NCBI RefSeq assembly: GCF_010093595.1
Contig: NW_022985441.1
Location: 1,357,838 to 1,421,837, forward strand
Source of the DNA: Mytilinidion resinicola
Taxonomy: Eukaryota > Ascomycota > Dothideomycetes > Mytilinidiales > Mytilinidiaceae
Direction of reading: 5' to 3'
Length of the DNA: 64,000 nucleotides
Shown: positions 43,782 to 54,226 of the stretch, piece after piece
Layout of the letters: each line of letters starts with the position of its first letter
Numbering within the stretch: position 1 is the stretch's first letter
Notes under the pieces: generated by a model
Database searches by the model: none
The model's input: the letters and a program-made list of their open reading frames with translations, nothing else
Told to the model about the DNA's origin: nothing
Translations under genes and position numbers: made by a program

Positions 43782-46700
43782 TCACCGGTGTAGACCGGGT
43801 CCGAATCCCTCGAAGCTTACCCCTATCCCATCACCAGGGTTTCCATCCACCGTACTCTCCTCATCGTCGTAGTAGCCGTTCTCGCTGTATCCCTCGGCGT
43901 CCTGGTCGTAGCTCGCATTACGCAGCAACGGTGGCGTTGACGGCGCGTGTTGCTCCGCACCAGCCACGGCCTGTTTTCCTAGGGCCGGAAACCCAGCATC
44001 CGAGCCGCGGAAGGTGCTGGTGCTCGAGTTAGAGCCGGAGTATGGTTGAGGGTGGACAGACGACAGAGTCTGTGGCGTGCGGCGGAGGTTGGAGGTCGGC
44101 GGGGTCATGAGACCAGAAAGGAACGACTGTGTTGAGGGAACAGGGGCGGGGCGCGGAGCGGTGCGAGAAGGTGTCGGAGTACGTGATGCGCTAGCTGAGG
44201 CAGTCGAGAGGGAACTCGATGATGTGTTTCCGCCTTTCCGCCAGTTGCCAAATGCAGCTGCAGCTGCTAGTGCACCTGCCTTTGGCGATGAGAAGTTCGA
44301 CGTGGCAAAGCTCGACAAGCTGCTGACGATGGCTGGGAAGTTCTGGCCTCCCGTCATCAGTCTTTCCTTCTCTTGCTGCTCCATTTGGAGGTTCGTGCGG
44401 ATGCGGATGGCCGCATCTCGAACAGCTTCACGGCTGAAAGCTGGTTGGGCGAGTGCATTGATGAGCTCAGACAGATCATCGACGCGTACGCCAAGTAGCT
44501 CGCGTAGCCAGCCGATTTCCGTCTCGCGCTCCTTCAGCTTCGCAGGGGCCTCAGTGTCGACTTCTTCGAGCTTGTGCTCGAGAGACTCGATGCGAGTCTC
44601 GCGCTCTTGAAGCTGCTCTTGCAGAACAGCAATTGACTCGCGCAAGGCCTGAGGTGAGATCTTTTCGGGTTGTCTAGAAGCATGGCCGTGGTGCGATTCA
44701 GAAGCAGTGGGTGCCTTGGCTAATTGAGCCGCTTGGGCAGCAGCTTGGGCGGCCGACTGAGCGACGGAGACCTTCTCTTCGAGATGAGCGATCTTGTCTT
44801 GCAGATGCTCCAGCTTGGCGTCTGACAGACTCAAGCGTTCCTTCAGATAGGACTCGGACCTATCCTTATCCTCAACCGCCATGTCAAGAGCTCTGCTGTG
44901 CTCCTTCTGGAGAAGTTCGACGCGTCGCTCAAATGTGCGCTCCTGCTCCTGTAGAGCCGCGTTCCTTGCATTCAATGCTTCATCCAAAGCTTGTTGCTTG
45001 GAGTCGGCCGCCTCTTCCAACAAAAGCTCATTCCGAGCCTTTGCGGTATTGGCATCCATACGAACGTTGTCCATCTCAGACCTGAGCCTCGAGATTTCAT
45101 GCTCCATTTCAGCCCGCACCATGTTGACCTGGTTATTGGCAACATCAATGTCAGCCTCCATGAGCACGCGAGTTCGCTGTACTTCGACCCGGCCTGCTTC
45201 TCTTGCCTCCTGGTAATCACGTTCGTACTTCTCGGCGGCCCTTTGGTGCTGGTCGCTTTGATGTCTGAGCGCGTTGACAGCGTCTTCGAGTCTAGCGTTG
45301 GCTTTCTGAGTCTGCTCGAGAGTAACCTTCATCCTCATTCCTTCTCTTTCTTGCCCTTCCAATCTCTCGAGCTCTCTCTCAAGTCTCTCCCTGGTACGAC
45401 CCTCAGCCTCAATTCTTGCACTGAGTATCTCGTATCGCGTCATGTGTTCCTGGTCGCTCTTTTGCCATTGTGCTCTCTCCGCAGACACTTGACCAGATGC
45501 AATCGACATATCTTTCTGGATAGCTTCCAGCTTAGTACGCATGGACTCGCGAATACGCTGAGCCTCCTCGGCTTGGAATAGCGACGCATCAACGGCGTTC
45601 TTCATCTCTTCTTTCTCCGCGTTGGCTTGCTGGATTTCCTTTCGCCACTTATCGCTAGACAAGCGGTACTCTTCAAGCGTAAATTGAAGAGCTTCGTTCT
45701 CAGCCGACACTCCGGTCAACTTCTTTTGCAAGTCTTCCTCCAACAATTCAAGTGCAATTGCCTTCAGCTTTGATTGTTCGCTCTCGGCGGCCAATGAAGA
45801 CAGTCGATCGCGAAGATCTTCCTCAGCATCGTGCAACGCAGCAATCTTTCCACGGGCATCGCGAAGCTCCTGGTCCATCGCACGCATTTTGTGTTCATCA
45901 TCGCGTGCAGCTTCACGAAGAAGGACAAGTTCCTCTTCGGTGACCTTGAGCAGACGCTGAGTACTAATCTCACGAGCCTCGACAGCCTTACGAGCTTCAA
46001 TCTCCTCGTCCACACGTAAAGTGGCCTCCTTAACCATGGACTGAAGGTCTGCAACTCGAAGCTCGCTTTCTTCCGTGGCCTTGCTTTCCCGGTGGAGTAC
46101 TATCTCAGTGCTCTGGCGCTTCAAGACATCTTCGATCATTTCCCGGAAATCTTCAGGTTGGATACTGGATGAAGCTGATCGAGCAAAGGAAGCCTTCACG
46201 TCACCAAGAGCTTGGTAGAACTCAGAAATATCCACCGGCGGCTGCGGTGGTGCAGAGACCACCGATGACCTGATCTCATCGAGCGCCTTGTTGAACTCAG
46301 ACAGATCTACCTGGGGCTGAGCTGGTACTGCAGCAATCGAGGTCCTGATTTCGCCAATAGCCTCTTGAAGTGCTGATAGATCTACTGGAGGTGGAGACGG
46401 TACGGCAGTAATTGAAGCTTTGATGTCACCAAGCGCTTGGTGTAACTCCGAGAGGTCAAGATGAGACTGGGTTGGTACCACAGCAGACTCTGCTGAGTGC
46501 TGTGGTTGAGAAGCAATCGCTTCCATAACGATAGCACGAATTTTCTCGAGTCTGCGGTCCTTCCTAGGAGATCGGTTTCGATAATGAACATCAGCATCGT
46601 CATCTTCGTCATCAGCATCGCTGTCTAGGCGATCGTTGGTAGACATGCTGCGGCGACCTCTCCCACCCTTCAGTCCCATTGTAGAGATGGAGTCTTGAAT

Positions 46701-49700
46701 TAATTGAAGGTTCCTCTCCAAAGGACCCAGACGGTTTTGCAACAGACGACCGATGAGACCATCAACATGGCTATCGAAGAATCGACTACGGGTCTGAATC
46801 TTGTCCTCTCCGTCCGAGGAAATCCCCTCATCCCAATCACTGACAGGAATCTCGTCGGCGTTGTTAAGACGGTGGACAGGCGACTCATAGGCCATTCCGG
46901 CCCGTTCGTCACTGAATGGATCATGCGTGATAGACGTCGAGGAGGCATGCAGCGTTCCAGGCGTAGGAACATGAGCATAAATTCGTCGAGGACTAGGGCT
47001 TGGCGCGTCGCTGCGCATTTGAATATTCGGCTGTAAACGTTCAAAGTCATGAAGAGATCGTCGAGGGCTAGACTGATCCCATGAGTTGGAATCTCTCTCA
47101 ACACCAAAGTCCGAGCCTTCCTCATTGAGATGCTTCATGACAGAGTCAATTTCGTCGAATGTCTGCACATAATCGTAATCAACGCTTTCGCTCTCCGGAT
47201 ATGGGACCCGATGTTTGCGAGGTTCAGGTGCAGTCTTGTATGATCCATCGTCACTCGGTCGGAAAGTCGTCGCAGGGCTCCGGCTAACGTGACGGGGAGA
47301 ACTGACGTGCGAAGTATCCAGCTCGGGACTCTTAGGCAGAGAAGGTTTCTGGACATGGATACCGAAATCGAAGCCAGAGCCGAATTGAGGCCGATATTCG
47401 AAAGGCTTCGCGGTAGCTGATAGCGAGCCTTTGCTTGGATGTTTCTTTGTAAATGGCTTCGATTGCTCTTCCACAGACGGGGAGACGCCTCCCACGTCGC
47501 GCCGCAGTTCAGCTCCTGTGGGTGTCTTCGTGCCTGATGCAGTATCCGAAACGTCGTCCGTCTTCGGCGTGTGCGTGCCAGGGCCGAATGATGAACCTTC
47601 TAGTTGAAGGGCAGCTGCAGACAATGGTTGAGGAGACTTGGCTTTCGGTTGGGCTTGTTCCTTGTTGGGAGAAAGATTCTCCTTGTCCTCTGGCACGACA
47701 GCTCGCTCGGTTTCAGGAACTGGCTTCGCTCCTTGATTCCGAGGAGCCTCACTAAGAGGATGTGAAGGCATAGCGAATTGTGGCACCTGGTCTCTATCAT
47801 CATGACCGTGGCGCGCTCGCTTCTCGCGGCCATCGGCCTGGGTAATACGTCCCATCTCGTCTTCCTTGTCCTCAACTTCCTTAGCCGGCTGTTGAGTAGT
47901 ATCTGGCATGACTATCGGGACGGCCTTGGACCTTTTAGCGGGCTTGATGAAATCGTTAGCGTTCATATTGAAGTTGCCAAATATCTTGGACGGTCCATTA
48001 GCTCCGACACCGACGGCTGGACTTTGTACAACTGCAGGGCTAATAATTGGTGGACTAAATGCGGGATCGTCCGGCTTGAAAGTGGGTCCCTTCGATAGGA
48101 AGTCGAAGTTGCTGGAAGGCAACGCTGGTCCTTTCATATTGAAAGAAGGCTTGAAATCAGGCGCTGTGACGTTCAAGCCACTTCCGAGACCATCAATGCT
48201 AGCATTGTTGCTTCTAGGTACAGGTTGGGGACCTTGACCGATGGGCTTGCTGTTGGTGGGCTGGAATGAAAAGCCGCCAAACGAAGAAGTGTTGGGACTG
48301 AAGGAAGACGTGCTAGGGTTGAAGGACGCGGATGGGTTAAATTTGAATTCCTTGGCCTCTACGTTGAGTTTCGATACCGACGAAGTAGAAGTATGCTTGC
48401 TGTGGATAGATTGTGGTCGGCCAGAGTTGAACTTCGACTCTTTCCAAGAAGCACTAGCTTGAGACGCGTTCTTAGAGTGTTGCTTCGAGCTCGAGTTAGA
48501 CTCCCGTAATTCGCCTTCCTCTAGGCTAGGGTTCGTTACTTCCGAACCGTTCGTTTTTGCGTCATCACTCAGTTCCTCGCGTTGACCATTCGTAGTCTGA
48601 GAATTGAAACTCATAGAAAGCGGCCGCTGGGGCTTAGTGAGAGAATGGGCTCTGTTATGAGGCTGCGGCTGGTGCAAGACTTGTTGAATTGGACGAGGCT
48701 CCTCCCACGCTGACTTAGTCGCTTGAGGATTGGGAGAGCTAATTTGATCTTTCCTAGCGTTTGAGTTGAATGGTGATTCTGTGCTAAACTCGCCACCTTC
48801 CTCAAGTTGCTTGTCGATAGCCTGTTCCAAATGGTACTCTGCATCTCGAATTTCCCGCTCCAGATTTTCACTGATATTATGTTGATGGCCACGAGGCGTC
48901 GGCACGGCAATCTGCGGGCCTGGTTGGTTGGCCTGCTTGATGTCGGTAACTTCATCTTCCTCAGCCTCATCCTCGGGAACCTCAGCAAGGGTCGAAGACG
49001 GCCTCATGTTGTTCAACAACTGCTGCTGTTGCTGAAGAAGTAGCTGAGTTTGCAGTTGTTGTTGTTGCTGTTGCATCTGAACCACAAGATCATCCTTCTG
49101 CGCAAAGGGGAACTGTTGGTTTGGTCTGAATCCAAATGGTGAAGCAGGAGAGGCAAGGTCACCTAGGTCAGGCCTGCTATGGGACAAAGCGGGCGATCCG
49201 CCTCGTGCAACCCCTTGCGGCCCGAAGTACTGTTGAGGAGACCAACCCTGAAGGCCTGGTGGCGTAGGTTGCGACTGTGCGAAGTTTGCTGGAGATGTAA
49301 AGGTTGAGTGGCGATGCATGTGCATACCCGGTCGCTGGTTGCCAAATGGGGATATCGGGGAAGCAATCGACCGGGTAGATGTATGGCCATGTGCTGGCGA
49401 AGGTCCATGAGGGAATGTTCCAGAGATGACACTGCCATTTTGTCCCAGTCGTTGACTCCCAGCGGACGAAGTCGGCAGAGGTGGAGAAAATGGCAATGCT
49501 GGGTATTGGGATGAAGCCTTGCGAGACATCGCAGGAGAGACCTCCTCCTCCTCTCCACCCATGCTGACTCCAAGGGCAGCCAACTTCTGTTCCATGAGGT
49601 AATTTTCATATGCTTCCCATTCTGCCTTGTTAGGTATCCGGACTCGGAAAGACCCAGTACTACGTTCTTCTTGATAGTCACTAGGCTCTGGATATACATC

Positions 49701-51035
49701 GCGAGCCTGCGCTAGACCGGTCGGTCCAACAACGCTTTCTCTCTGTTTGAAGTGGTCGAAACCGTTGGTATTGTAGCCTGCCCTCTCAAAAGTCTCCATG
49801 CGAGCTGCAACCTCCTGCGAGCTAAGTGGCATTGGCGGTTGTCCTGGCTTTCCTCTTGGAAGATCGGCCGGTAGTGCGATCCAACAAGCCTTCCCTTTCC
49901 ATGGCAACTTCTTTCGTGGACGCGGTGCCGATGGAGGCCGAACAGGTCCTTCCTTAGGAAGAGCATTTTCGGGTTCGTTAGGAAGCTTTAGCGAAGGCAC
50001 AGCATCGATTGTAGGAGGCGGATGTAGAGGTTTATCGGACGCAGGGCTGCGAAGAGGCTGTGACAGTTGACTGTTTGCAGAGCCCTTGCGTGAATGCCCA
50101 GGGTCTGCGTACTTTGAGGCCATCATCCTGCCGAAGTGTTCCTTTTGTTCTTTGCTGAAGTGAGCCCAGAAATCCTGCTGCTTCAGTGTCAGGTTACTCT
50201 TCCTCGACTTATGCCCCTTTTTCTTTTGCTCGACTTCGCGCTCAGTCTTGTCTTGCTTCCCGTCTTTCTTTACACTGGAGTCGTTGTGGCTTGACTCGTC
50301 ACTCCACCAATTGGCCTTCTCGTCGTCCCAACCTCCACTCAAGAACTGGCGAACCCAATCACCAGTTGGATCGTTTAGCAGTTGCTCTGGAAGAGTATCT
50401 GCAAAACTGATGCCACTGGGTCGTGGAGTTGCTTCAGGGGCCTCGGATGCAGGGGAAAACGTAGATCTCGTAGGCGTTATAGCTGAATTGATAGGCAGTC
50501 GAGAAGGCAAAAGGTGCTCCAAGCCGAATTGGTTTGGGGAAGCGTCTTCGGTCAACCGGGATGGGAGAAGATGCTCAAGTCCAAATTGGGGATCTGAGGA
50601 AGAGTCTTCGTCTAAGTGGGACGGCAGTAGATGCTCAAGTCCGAACTGAAGGCTGGATGCGTCCTCCTCAAGATCGTCGCTGTCGGGAGCCAAATGGTCG
50701 CGTAGCGCAGAACTGATATTAAACCCCGGGGGAGGTCGTTGGTACGGAGATCCCCAACTTGCAGTGTAGTATGTGCTGTCGGTAGCTTCGTGCCTTGCAA
50801 CAGTCGACGGGGTACGCGGGACGCCTCCGAGCGATGCTAACGAGGGCAGAGGGGGGAGCTCCGGACTCGAGTGGCCGAGTGTCTGGGTTGGCGAATGGGC
50901 TGTCCACAGAGTCTGTGCCGGAGATGGCACACCGCGCGCCTCTGTGAGAGGGCTTGCTTCGCCTTGGTGCTGGAAAGCAATCGGAGGCGACGAGGGCAAG
51001 GCTGGTGACGACGTGGTGGTCCGTCGAGCTTGCAT
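43782..51035 (-). CDS. giant disordered/coiled-coil protein with PAM2-like motifs
   Basis: One uninterrupted frame of 2417 residues. Residues 131-180 contain three copies of FGLEHLLPSRL or a close variant. Around 375-425 lies a conserved-looking block (WKGKACWIALPADLPRGKPG). A Gln-rich stretch (near 650-685) follows. Three PAM2-like motifs then occur: SKLNVEAKEFKFNP (888-901), SGLNVTAPDFKP (952-963) and NFNMNANDFIKP (1021-1032). PAM2 is the peptide that binds the MLLE domain of poly(A)-binding protein. Residues about 1520-1617 hold four ~26-residue repeats (VDLSALQEAIGEIRTS type). Residues about 1630-2235 form an almost continuous coiled coil. The C-terminus is Ser/Thr-rich and acidic. No enzyme domain seen. 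An RNP or trafficking scaffold is inferred; the protein is not recognised by name. Confidence 0.85.
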   Translation of the reverse strand: MQARRTTTSSPALPSSPPIAFQHQGEASPLTEARGVPSPAQTLWTAHSPTQTLGHSSPELPPLPSLASLGGVPRTPSTVARHEATDSTYYTASWGSPYQRPPPGFNISSALRDHLAPDSDDLEEDASSLQFGLEHLLPSHLDEDSSSDPQFGLEHLLPSRLTEDASPNQFGLEHLLPSRLPINSAITPTRSTFSPASEAPEATPRPSGISFADTLPEQLLNDPTGDWVRQFLSGGWDDEKANWWSDESSHNDSSVKKDGKQDKTEREVEQKKKGHKSRKSNLTLKQQDFWAHFSKEQKEHFGRMMASKYADPGHSRKGSANSQLSQPLRSPASDKPLHPPPTIDAVPSLKLPNEPENALPKEGPVRPPSAPRPRKKLPWKGKACWIALPADLPRGKPGQPPMPLSSQEVAARMETFERAGYNTNGFDHFKQRESVVGPTGLAQARDVYPEPSDYQEERSTGSFRVRIPNKAEWEAYENYLMEQKLAALGVSMGGEEEEVSPAMSRKASSQYPALPFSPPLPTSSAGSQRLGQNGSVISGTFPHGPSPAHGHTSTRSIASPISPFGNQRPGMHMHRHSTFTSPANFAQSQPTPPGLQGWSPQQYFGPQGVARGGSPALSHSRPDLGDLASPASPFGFRPNQQFPFAQKDDLVVQMQQQQQQLQTQLLLQQQQQLLNNMRPSSTLAEVPEDEAEEDEVTDIKQANQPGPQIAVPTPRGHQHNISENLEREIRDAEYHLEQAIDKQLEEGGEFSTESPFNSNARKDQISSPNPQATKSAWEEPRPIQQVLHQPQPHNRAHSLTKPQRPLSMSFNSQTTNGQREELSDDAKTNGSEVTNPSLEEGELRESNSSSKQHSKNASQASASWKESKFNSGRPQSIHSKHTSTSSVSKLNVEAKEFKFNPSASFNPSTSSFSPNTSSFGGFSFQPTNSKPIGQGPQPVPRSNNASIDGLGSGLNVTAPDFKPSFNMKGPALPSSNFDFLSKGPTFKPDDPAFSPPIISPAVVQSPAVGVGANGPSKIFGNFNMNANDFIKPAKRSKAVPIVMPDTTQQPAKEVEDKEDEMGRITQADGREKRARHGHDDRDQVPQFAMPSHPLSEAPRNQGAKPVPETERAVVPEDKENLSPNKEQAQPKAKSPQPLSAAALQLEGSSFGPGTHTPKTDDVSDTASGTKTPTGAELRRDVGGVSPSVEEQSKPFTKKHPSKGSLSATAKPFEYRPQFGSGFDFGIHVQKPSLPKSPELDTSHVSSPRHVSRSPATTFRPSDDGSYKTAPEPRKHRVPYPESESVDYDYVQTFDEIDSVMKHLNEEGSDFGVERDSNSWDQSSPRRSLHDFERLQPNIQMRSDAPSPSPRRIYAHVPTPGTLHASSTSITHDPFSDERAGMAYESPVHRLNNADEIPVSDWDEGISSDGEDKIQTRSRFFDSHVDGLIGRLLQNRLGPLERNLQLIQDSISTMGLKGGRGRRSMSTNDRLDSDADDEDDDADVHYRNRSPRKDRRLEKIRAIVMEAIASQPQHSAESAVVPTQSHLDLSELHQALGDIKASITAVPSPPPVDLSALQEAIGEIRTSIAAVPAQPQVDLSEFNKALDEIRSSVVSAPPQPPVDISEFYQALGDVKASFARSASSSIQPEDFREMIEDVLKRQSTEIVLHRESKATEESELRVADLQSMVKEATLRVDEEIEARKAVEAREISTQRLLKVTEEELVLLREAARDDEHKMRAMDQELRDARGKIAALHDAEEDLRDRLSSLAAESEQSKLKAIALELLEEDLQKKLTGVSAENEALQFTLEEYRLSSDKWRKEIQQANAEKEEMKNAVDASLFQAEEAQRIRESMRTKLEAIQKDMSIASGQVSAERAQWQKSDQEHMTRYEILSARIEAEGRTRERLERELERLEGQEREGMRMKVTLEQTQKANARLEDAVNALRHQSDQHQRAAEKYERDYQEAREAGRVEVQRTRVLMEADIDVANNQVNMVRAEMEHEISRLRSEMDNVRMDANTAKARNELLLEEAADSKQQALDEALNARNAALQEQERTFERRVELLQKEHSRALDMAVEDKDRSESYLKERLSLSDAKLEHLQDKIAHLEEKVSVAQSAAQAAAQAAQLAKAPTASESHHGHASRQPEKISPQALRESIAVLQEQLQERETRIESLEHKLEEVDTEAPAKLKERETEIGWLRELLGVRVDDLSELINALAQPAFSREAVRDAAIRIRTNLQMEQQEKERLMTGGQNFPAIVSSLSSFATSNFSSPKAGALAAAAAFGNWRKGGNTSSSSLSTASASASRTPTPSRTAPRPAPVPSTQSFLSGLMTPPTSNLRRTPQTLSSVHPQPYSGSNSSTSTFRGSDAGFPALGKQAVAGAEQHAPSTPPLLRNASYDQDAEGYSENGYYDDEESTVDGNPGDGIGVSFEGFGPGLHR

Positions 51036-52489
51036 TCAACGTTCAGCGCCGTGCTTTGAGCCTCTTGACGGGAAAACGCGCACCTTCCACGGTTCCAACG
51101 CGGCGAGCGAAGCTGGCGTCGCCCGCTCGCTGAAGCTGGGGGATGAAGCGGGCACCGGGGACGATGGCAACGCGTGCGGACGCTGCGAGGAGGGAGCGGA
51201 GGCGGGCCGCCAGGTGGTGACGCGATAGAGATGTCTACAAAAGAAAAGACTCGGTCTAAAGGAGCGACATGGAGTGGGCGGACAATGTACAAGGCGCCGC
51301 GGACGTGTTGACACTGCTCTGCACCATAACGTGGCGTGTGGAAGGGATAGGCGGCTGGTGTGCGGAGCTTCGCCTGAGAATATCTTGGAGCTGTGGAAAG
51401 GAGACGTGGGAGAGTGCTGGGCCCGAGCGGGCCAGGTGGACCAATGACGCCCCCCCACAGCAGCATCCACGGCTCGCACCCAAACGCCCGCTGGCCGGCC
51501 CGAGGCGACAGGGACAGCCTAGTCGGGAGCAGCCCAGGCAGTGCCAGGCGCAGGCGGTGAAGGGCGAGGGAGTGGACGGGAGAGGCGTATTTAGGTGTTC
51601 GAGGTGGCTTTGTACCATGCAGTGCATTCCGAGGCCGTCCCCCTCCATACACCTCTCTTTTGTATCGACAGTGAGTGGTATTCCGCCTTCTATGTAGTGC
51701 TCTGCTGTCACGAGTCGGAGATCCACACGAAGCGTCCAAGCTTCTTCAATTTCAGCATCCACGACCTGCTTTAACAGGCTGCATGCTTCATTACTAGGTA
51801 AAAGGAGGGAAAGGGACATACAGAGCTATGCCGCATGTCTCTCTGGTTGATGGCCTCATTGTTGCGTCCGTTGCAACCTACACCAGTCGCCATACTGTAG
51901 GTATCGTACGCTATGTGCCGGTTGGTGAGGATGGAGGTGAAACAATGCATTGAACGAGGTAAGTGATGTATTGGATGAGCATCTATCTAGGCTACGTACG
52001 CCGTATATATACTCTGTGTGTGTGGAGGCTTACGTAGCCGTACCGTAGAACTGTGTGGGCTAAGTATAGGAACCGTGTTCTATATCAAGGTAGCCGAGCT
52101 AACCGTACCATACTCCGTAGGCTAGCTGGCTAAGAATACGTACTCCGTCAGTTGGGCGTGAAGGGTAACCTGGAGTGGTGTACAGTGCAGTACAGATTAA
52201 TCTCAAACATCATCTCATGCTTCCGAAATCACACAAGCAGTCTAAACCATTCCTGAACTGTTGACCATTATTTACCTAGCCGTTTCAGGCGGTGAGAGTT
52301 ATATACACCTTTTCCACCTTTCTCATAGACCTTTATGCAACTCTTTCCTCTCGCCGCGCCAATGATGCAATGAGCAGTATGTACAGCTTTTCTACCTTTC
52401 TCATAGAGCTTTGTATGCGTCCCTATTTTCGCCGCGCCGATGCATGCAACAAGCAAATGTAGACCTTTTGAGCCTTGTCCACAGAATTT
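51036..52489. other. intergenic, no gene seen; holds 78-bp repeats
   Basis: The left part (51036-51800) is GC-rich upstream sequence of the giant gene with long accidental frames on both strands. The middle (51980-52160) is rich in short TACGTA / CCGTA / TACTCCGTA phrases. The right end carries the 78-bp direct repeats listed separately. Confidence 0.55.
52304..52475. repeat. 78-bp direct repeat, two full units and part of a third
   Basis: Units start TACACCTTTT (52304), TACAGCTTTT (52382) and TAGACCTTTT (52460), exactly 78 bp apart. Shared blocks are CTACCTTTCTCATAGA.CTTT and TCGCCGCGCC.ATG. They lie just downstream of the minus-strand MFS transporter. Because 78 is divisible by three, the minus strand reads a short open frame with a repeating 26-residue pattern; coding is not claimed. 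Confidence 0.8.
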
Positions 52490-54226
52490 TCAAACCTTTC
52501 TCCACATGAACATCCTCTTCACAAAACCCGACCGCACGGCCTCACTCGCCGCCGGTTCCTCCGCGGGTTTCTCTGTCAAAGGACCGCCCGTCTGGCGCTT
52601 CGCGTCGAGAGCATCCTCTTTCTCCAGCTCACCTATCTTCCACGCTCTCACCATCCAAAGGAAAGAGGCCGCGCCAATGTACATGAAGCCCGTGAAGAGT
52701 TGGGCGCCAAGGTAGCTTCCGTTATTGAAGGACACGATCTCCAGAGCAATGGGTTCGGAAACTATAGCTATCAGCAAAATGCACCGCTTTCGAGGACAAG
52801 AAACCAAACTCACATGTAGTAGGAAGAACAAGAACTATCCACGTAAGAGCAAGCGCCGATGGCAAGTCCTTAAGCCCAATAACCTCAGACGTAACTGGCG
52901 CTATCACCTAGAAAACACATCAGCACTCAGACATCCATAAACGGAATTCCCAAACTCACCGCCCAGAAAGTCCCAGCAACACAACCCCCAATAAGCGCAA
53001 AAAACACCAACACCCCAAACTTCGTCGCGAACGTCCAAATAACCAAGCAAAACAGCCCCGCCAGGAACGTCATCGAGCTCGCCATATTCAGCCTGCCCAC
53101 CGCATCGCTGAAGTACCCAATCGGCGGCCGGCCCAGCGCCTGCCCCAGATTCAGCACCGCGCCGATGATCGAGCCCTGCTTCGCCGTCATGCCGACCGAC
53201 TCCGCGAAATTCGGCAGCGAGAACAGCAGCACGATGTACGCCAGCATGGACAAGAACCCAAACGACATCAGCAGCAGGAACTCCACGCGGCGGAACAGGC
53301 GGTAGTCGAACGAGAGCTGCGACGAGCCGATGTGCTTATTCCGATCTCTGACTAAGAGCGCGCAGGCCGTGTTCACCCCGAACGCAACAATACCTAAGAT
53401 GCGGAAAGCCCACGCGAGGCTGATGTTCTCGATCATGGCTTGGGTGGATAGGGAGTAGATCAGGCCGCCGAGCCCCGAGCCTGAGGCTGCGATGCCGTTT
53501 GCGAGACTGCGGCGCGTGGTGAACCATTGCGGGACCACGGAGACGGAGCCGACGAAGAGGAAGCCCATGCCCCAGCCGAAGCAGACGCCTTGGCTGAGAA
53601 AGAGCTGCCAGATCTTGGAGGCGAAGGAGGCGCCGATTAGGGAGAGGGCTTCAAAGAAGACGCCAAGGAGGAGCGTAATACGGGTGCCGTATAGTCTGGT
53701 TGTGGCGGTGGCTACCGGTGATACTGCTAAGGCCATAGACACAGATAACCCCCCTATTGGAGGTCAGCTTGACGGCGATGGGGAGCAGTCGCATTGGTGG
53801 AAGATACCTATAAATGCAAATTCAAGTCTCGTCGCTCCTGGAAAGGTGTTGGTGCTCAGATCTGCATAGCACGTAAGTAGGGACCCTAAATATATGGAGA
53901 CATAGAGAAGACATACAGTGAGCCAAAAAGACGCCATAAGAAGAATTGAGTCCCCAAGTATGGGCATTGATACAAAAGATCCTACGCAAATACATCAGTC
54001 TTGGTTCTTGAGGTTCTTATTCCCGAAAGGATACTCACGCTGCCACACACACCCAGCCATATCCCCCGTCCGGCGGTACATCCTCCCTCTTCACCTCCGC
54101 CCTCTCCTCCTCGCTGCCATTCTCCGACCCCGCCGCCGCGTGCTTGTCATCTGGGGAAGCAGAACCCAGCCCATCGGCGTTCTCTCGGACCTCATCCAAC
54201 GATACCGCGCTCTGAGTGGTCGTCAT
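52490..54226 (-). CDS. MFS transporter of the monocarboxylate transporter (MCT/MCH) family
   Basis: Six exons: 54039-54226, 53917-53981, 53808-53861, 52960-53753, 52814-52907 and 52490-52761 (488 residues), all introns 52-57 nt and all phases consistent. After an acidic N-terminal tail comes the family signature PPDGGYGWVCVAA at the first membrane helix. Splicing then yields AIFCINAHTWGLNSSYGVFL and AHYLSTNTFPGATRLEFAFI, both standard for fungal MCH proteins. Further helices include GWGMGFLFVGSVSVVPQWF (with the loop motif RRSLANGIAASGSGLGGL) and LGQALGRPPIGYFSDAVGR in the central loop. About twelve spans in total, located in plasma membrane or vacuole by family. Substrate (monocarboxylates, riboflavin or other) cannot be assigned. 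Confidence 0.9.

Noticed and set aside
50837..51739. 300-codon minus-strand frame overlapping the start of the giant gene
   Set aside because: It overlaps the N-terminus of the giant protein in another frame; Arg/Pro/His-rich, no start context or homology.
52268..52456. 62-codon minus-strand frame over the 78-bp repeats
   Set aside because: Its openness follows from the repeat length being a multiple of three; no further coding evidence.
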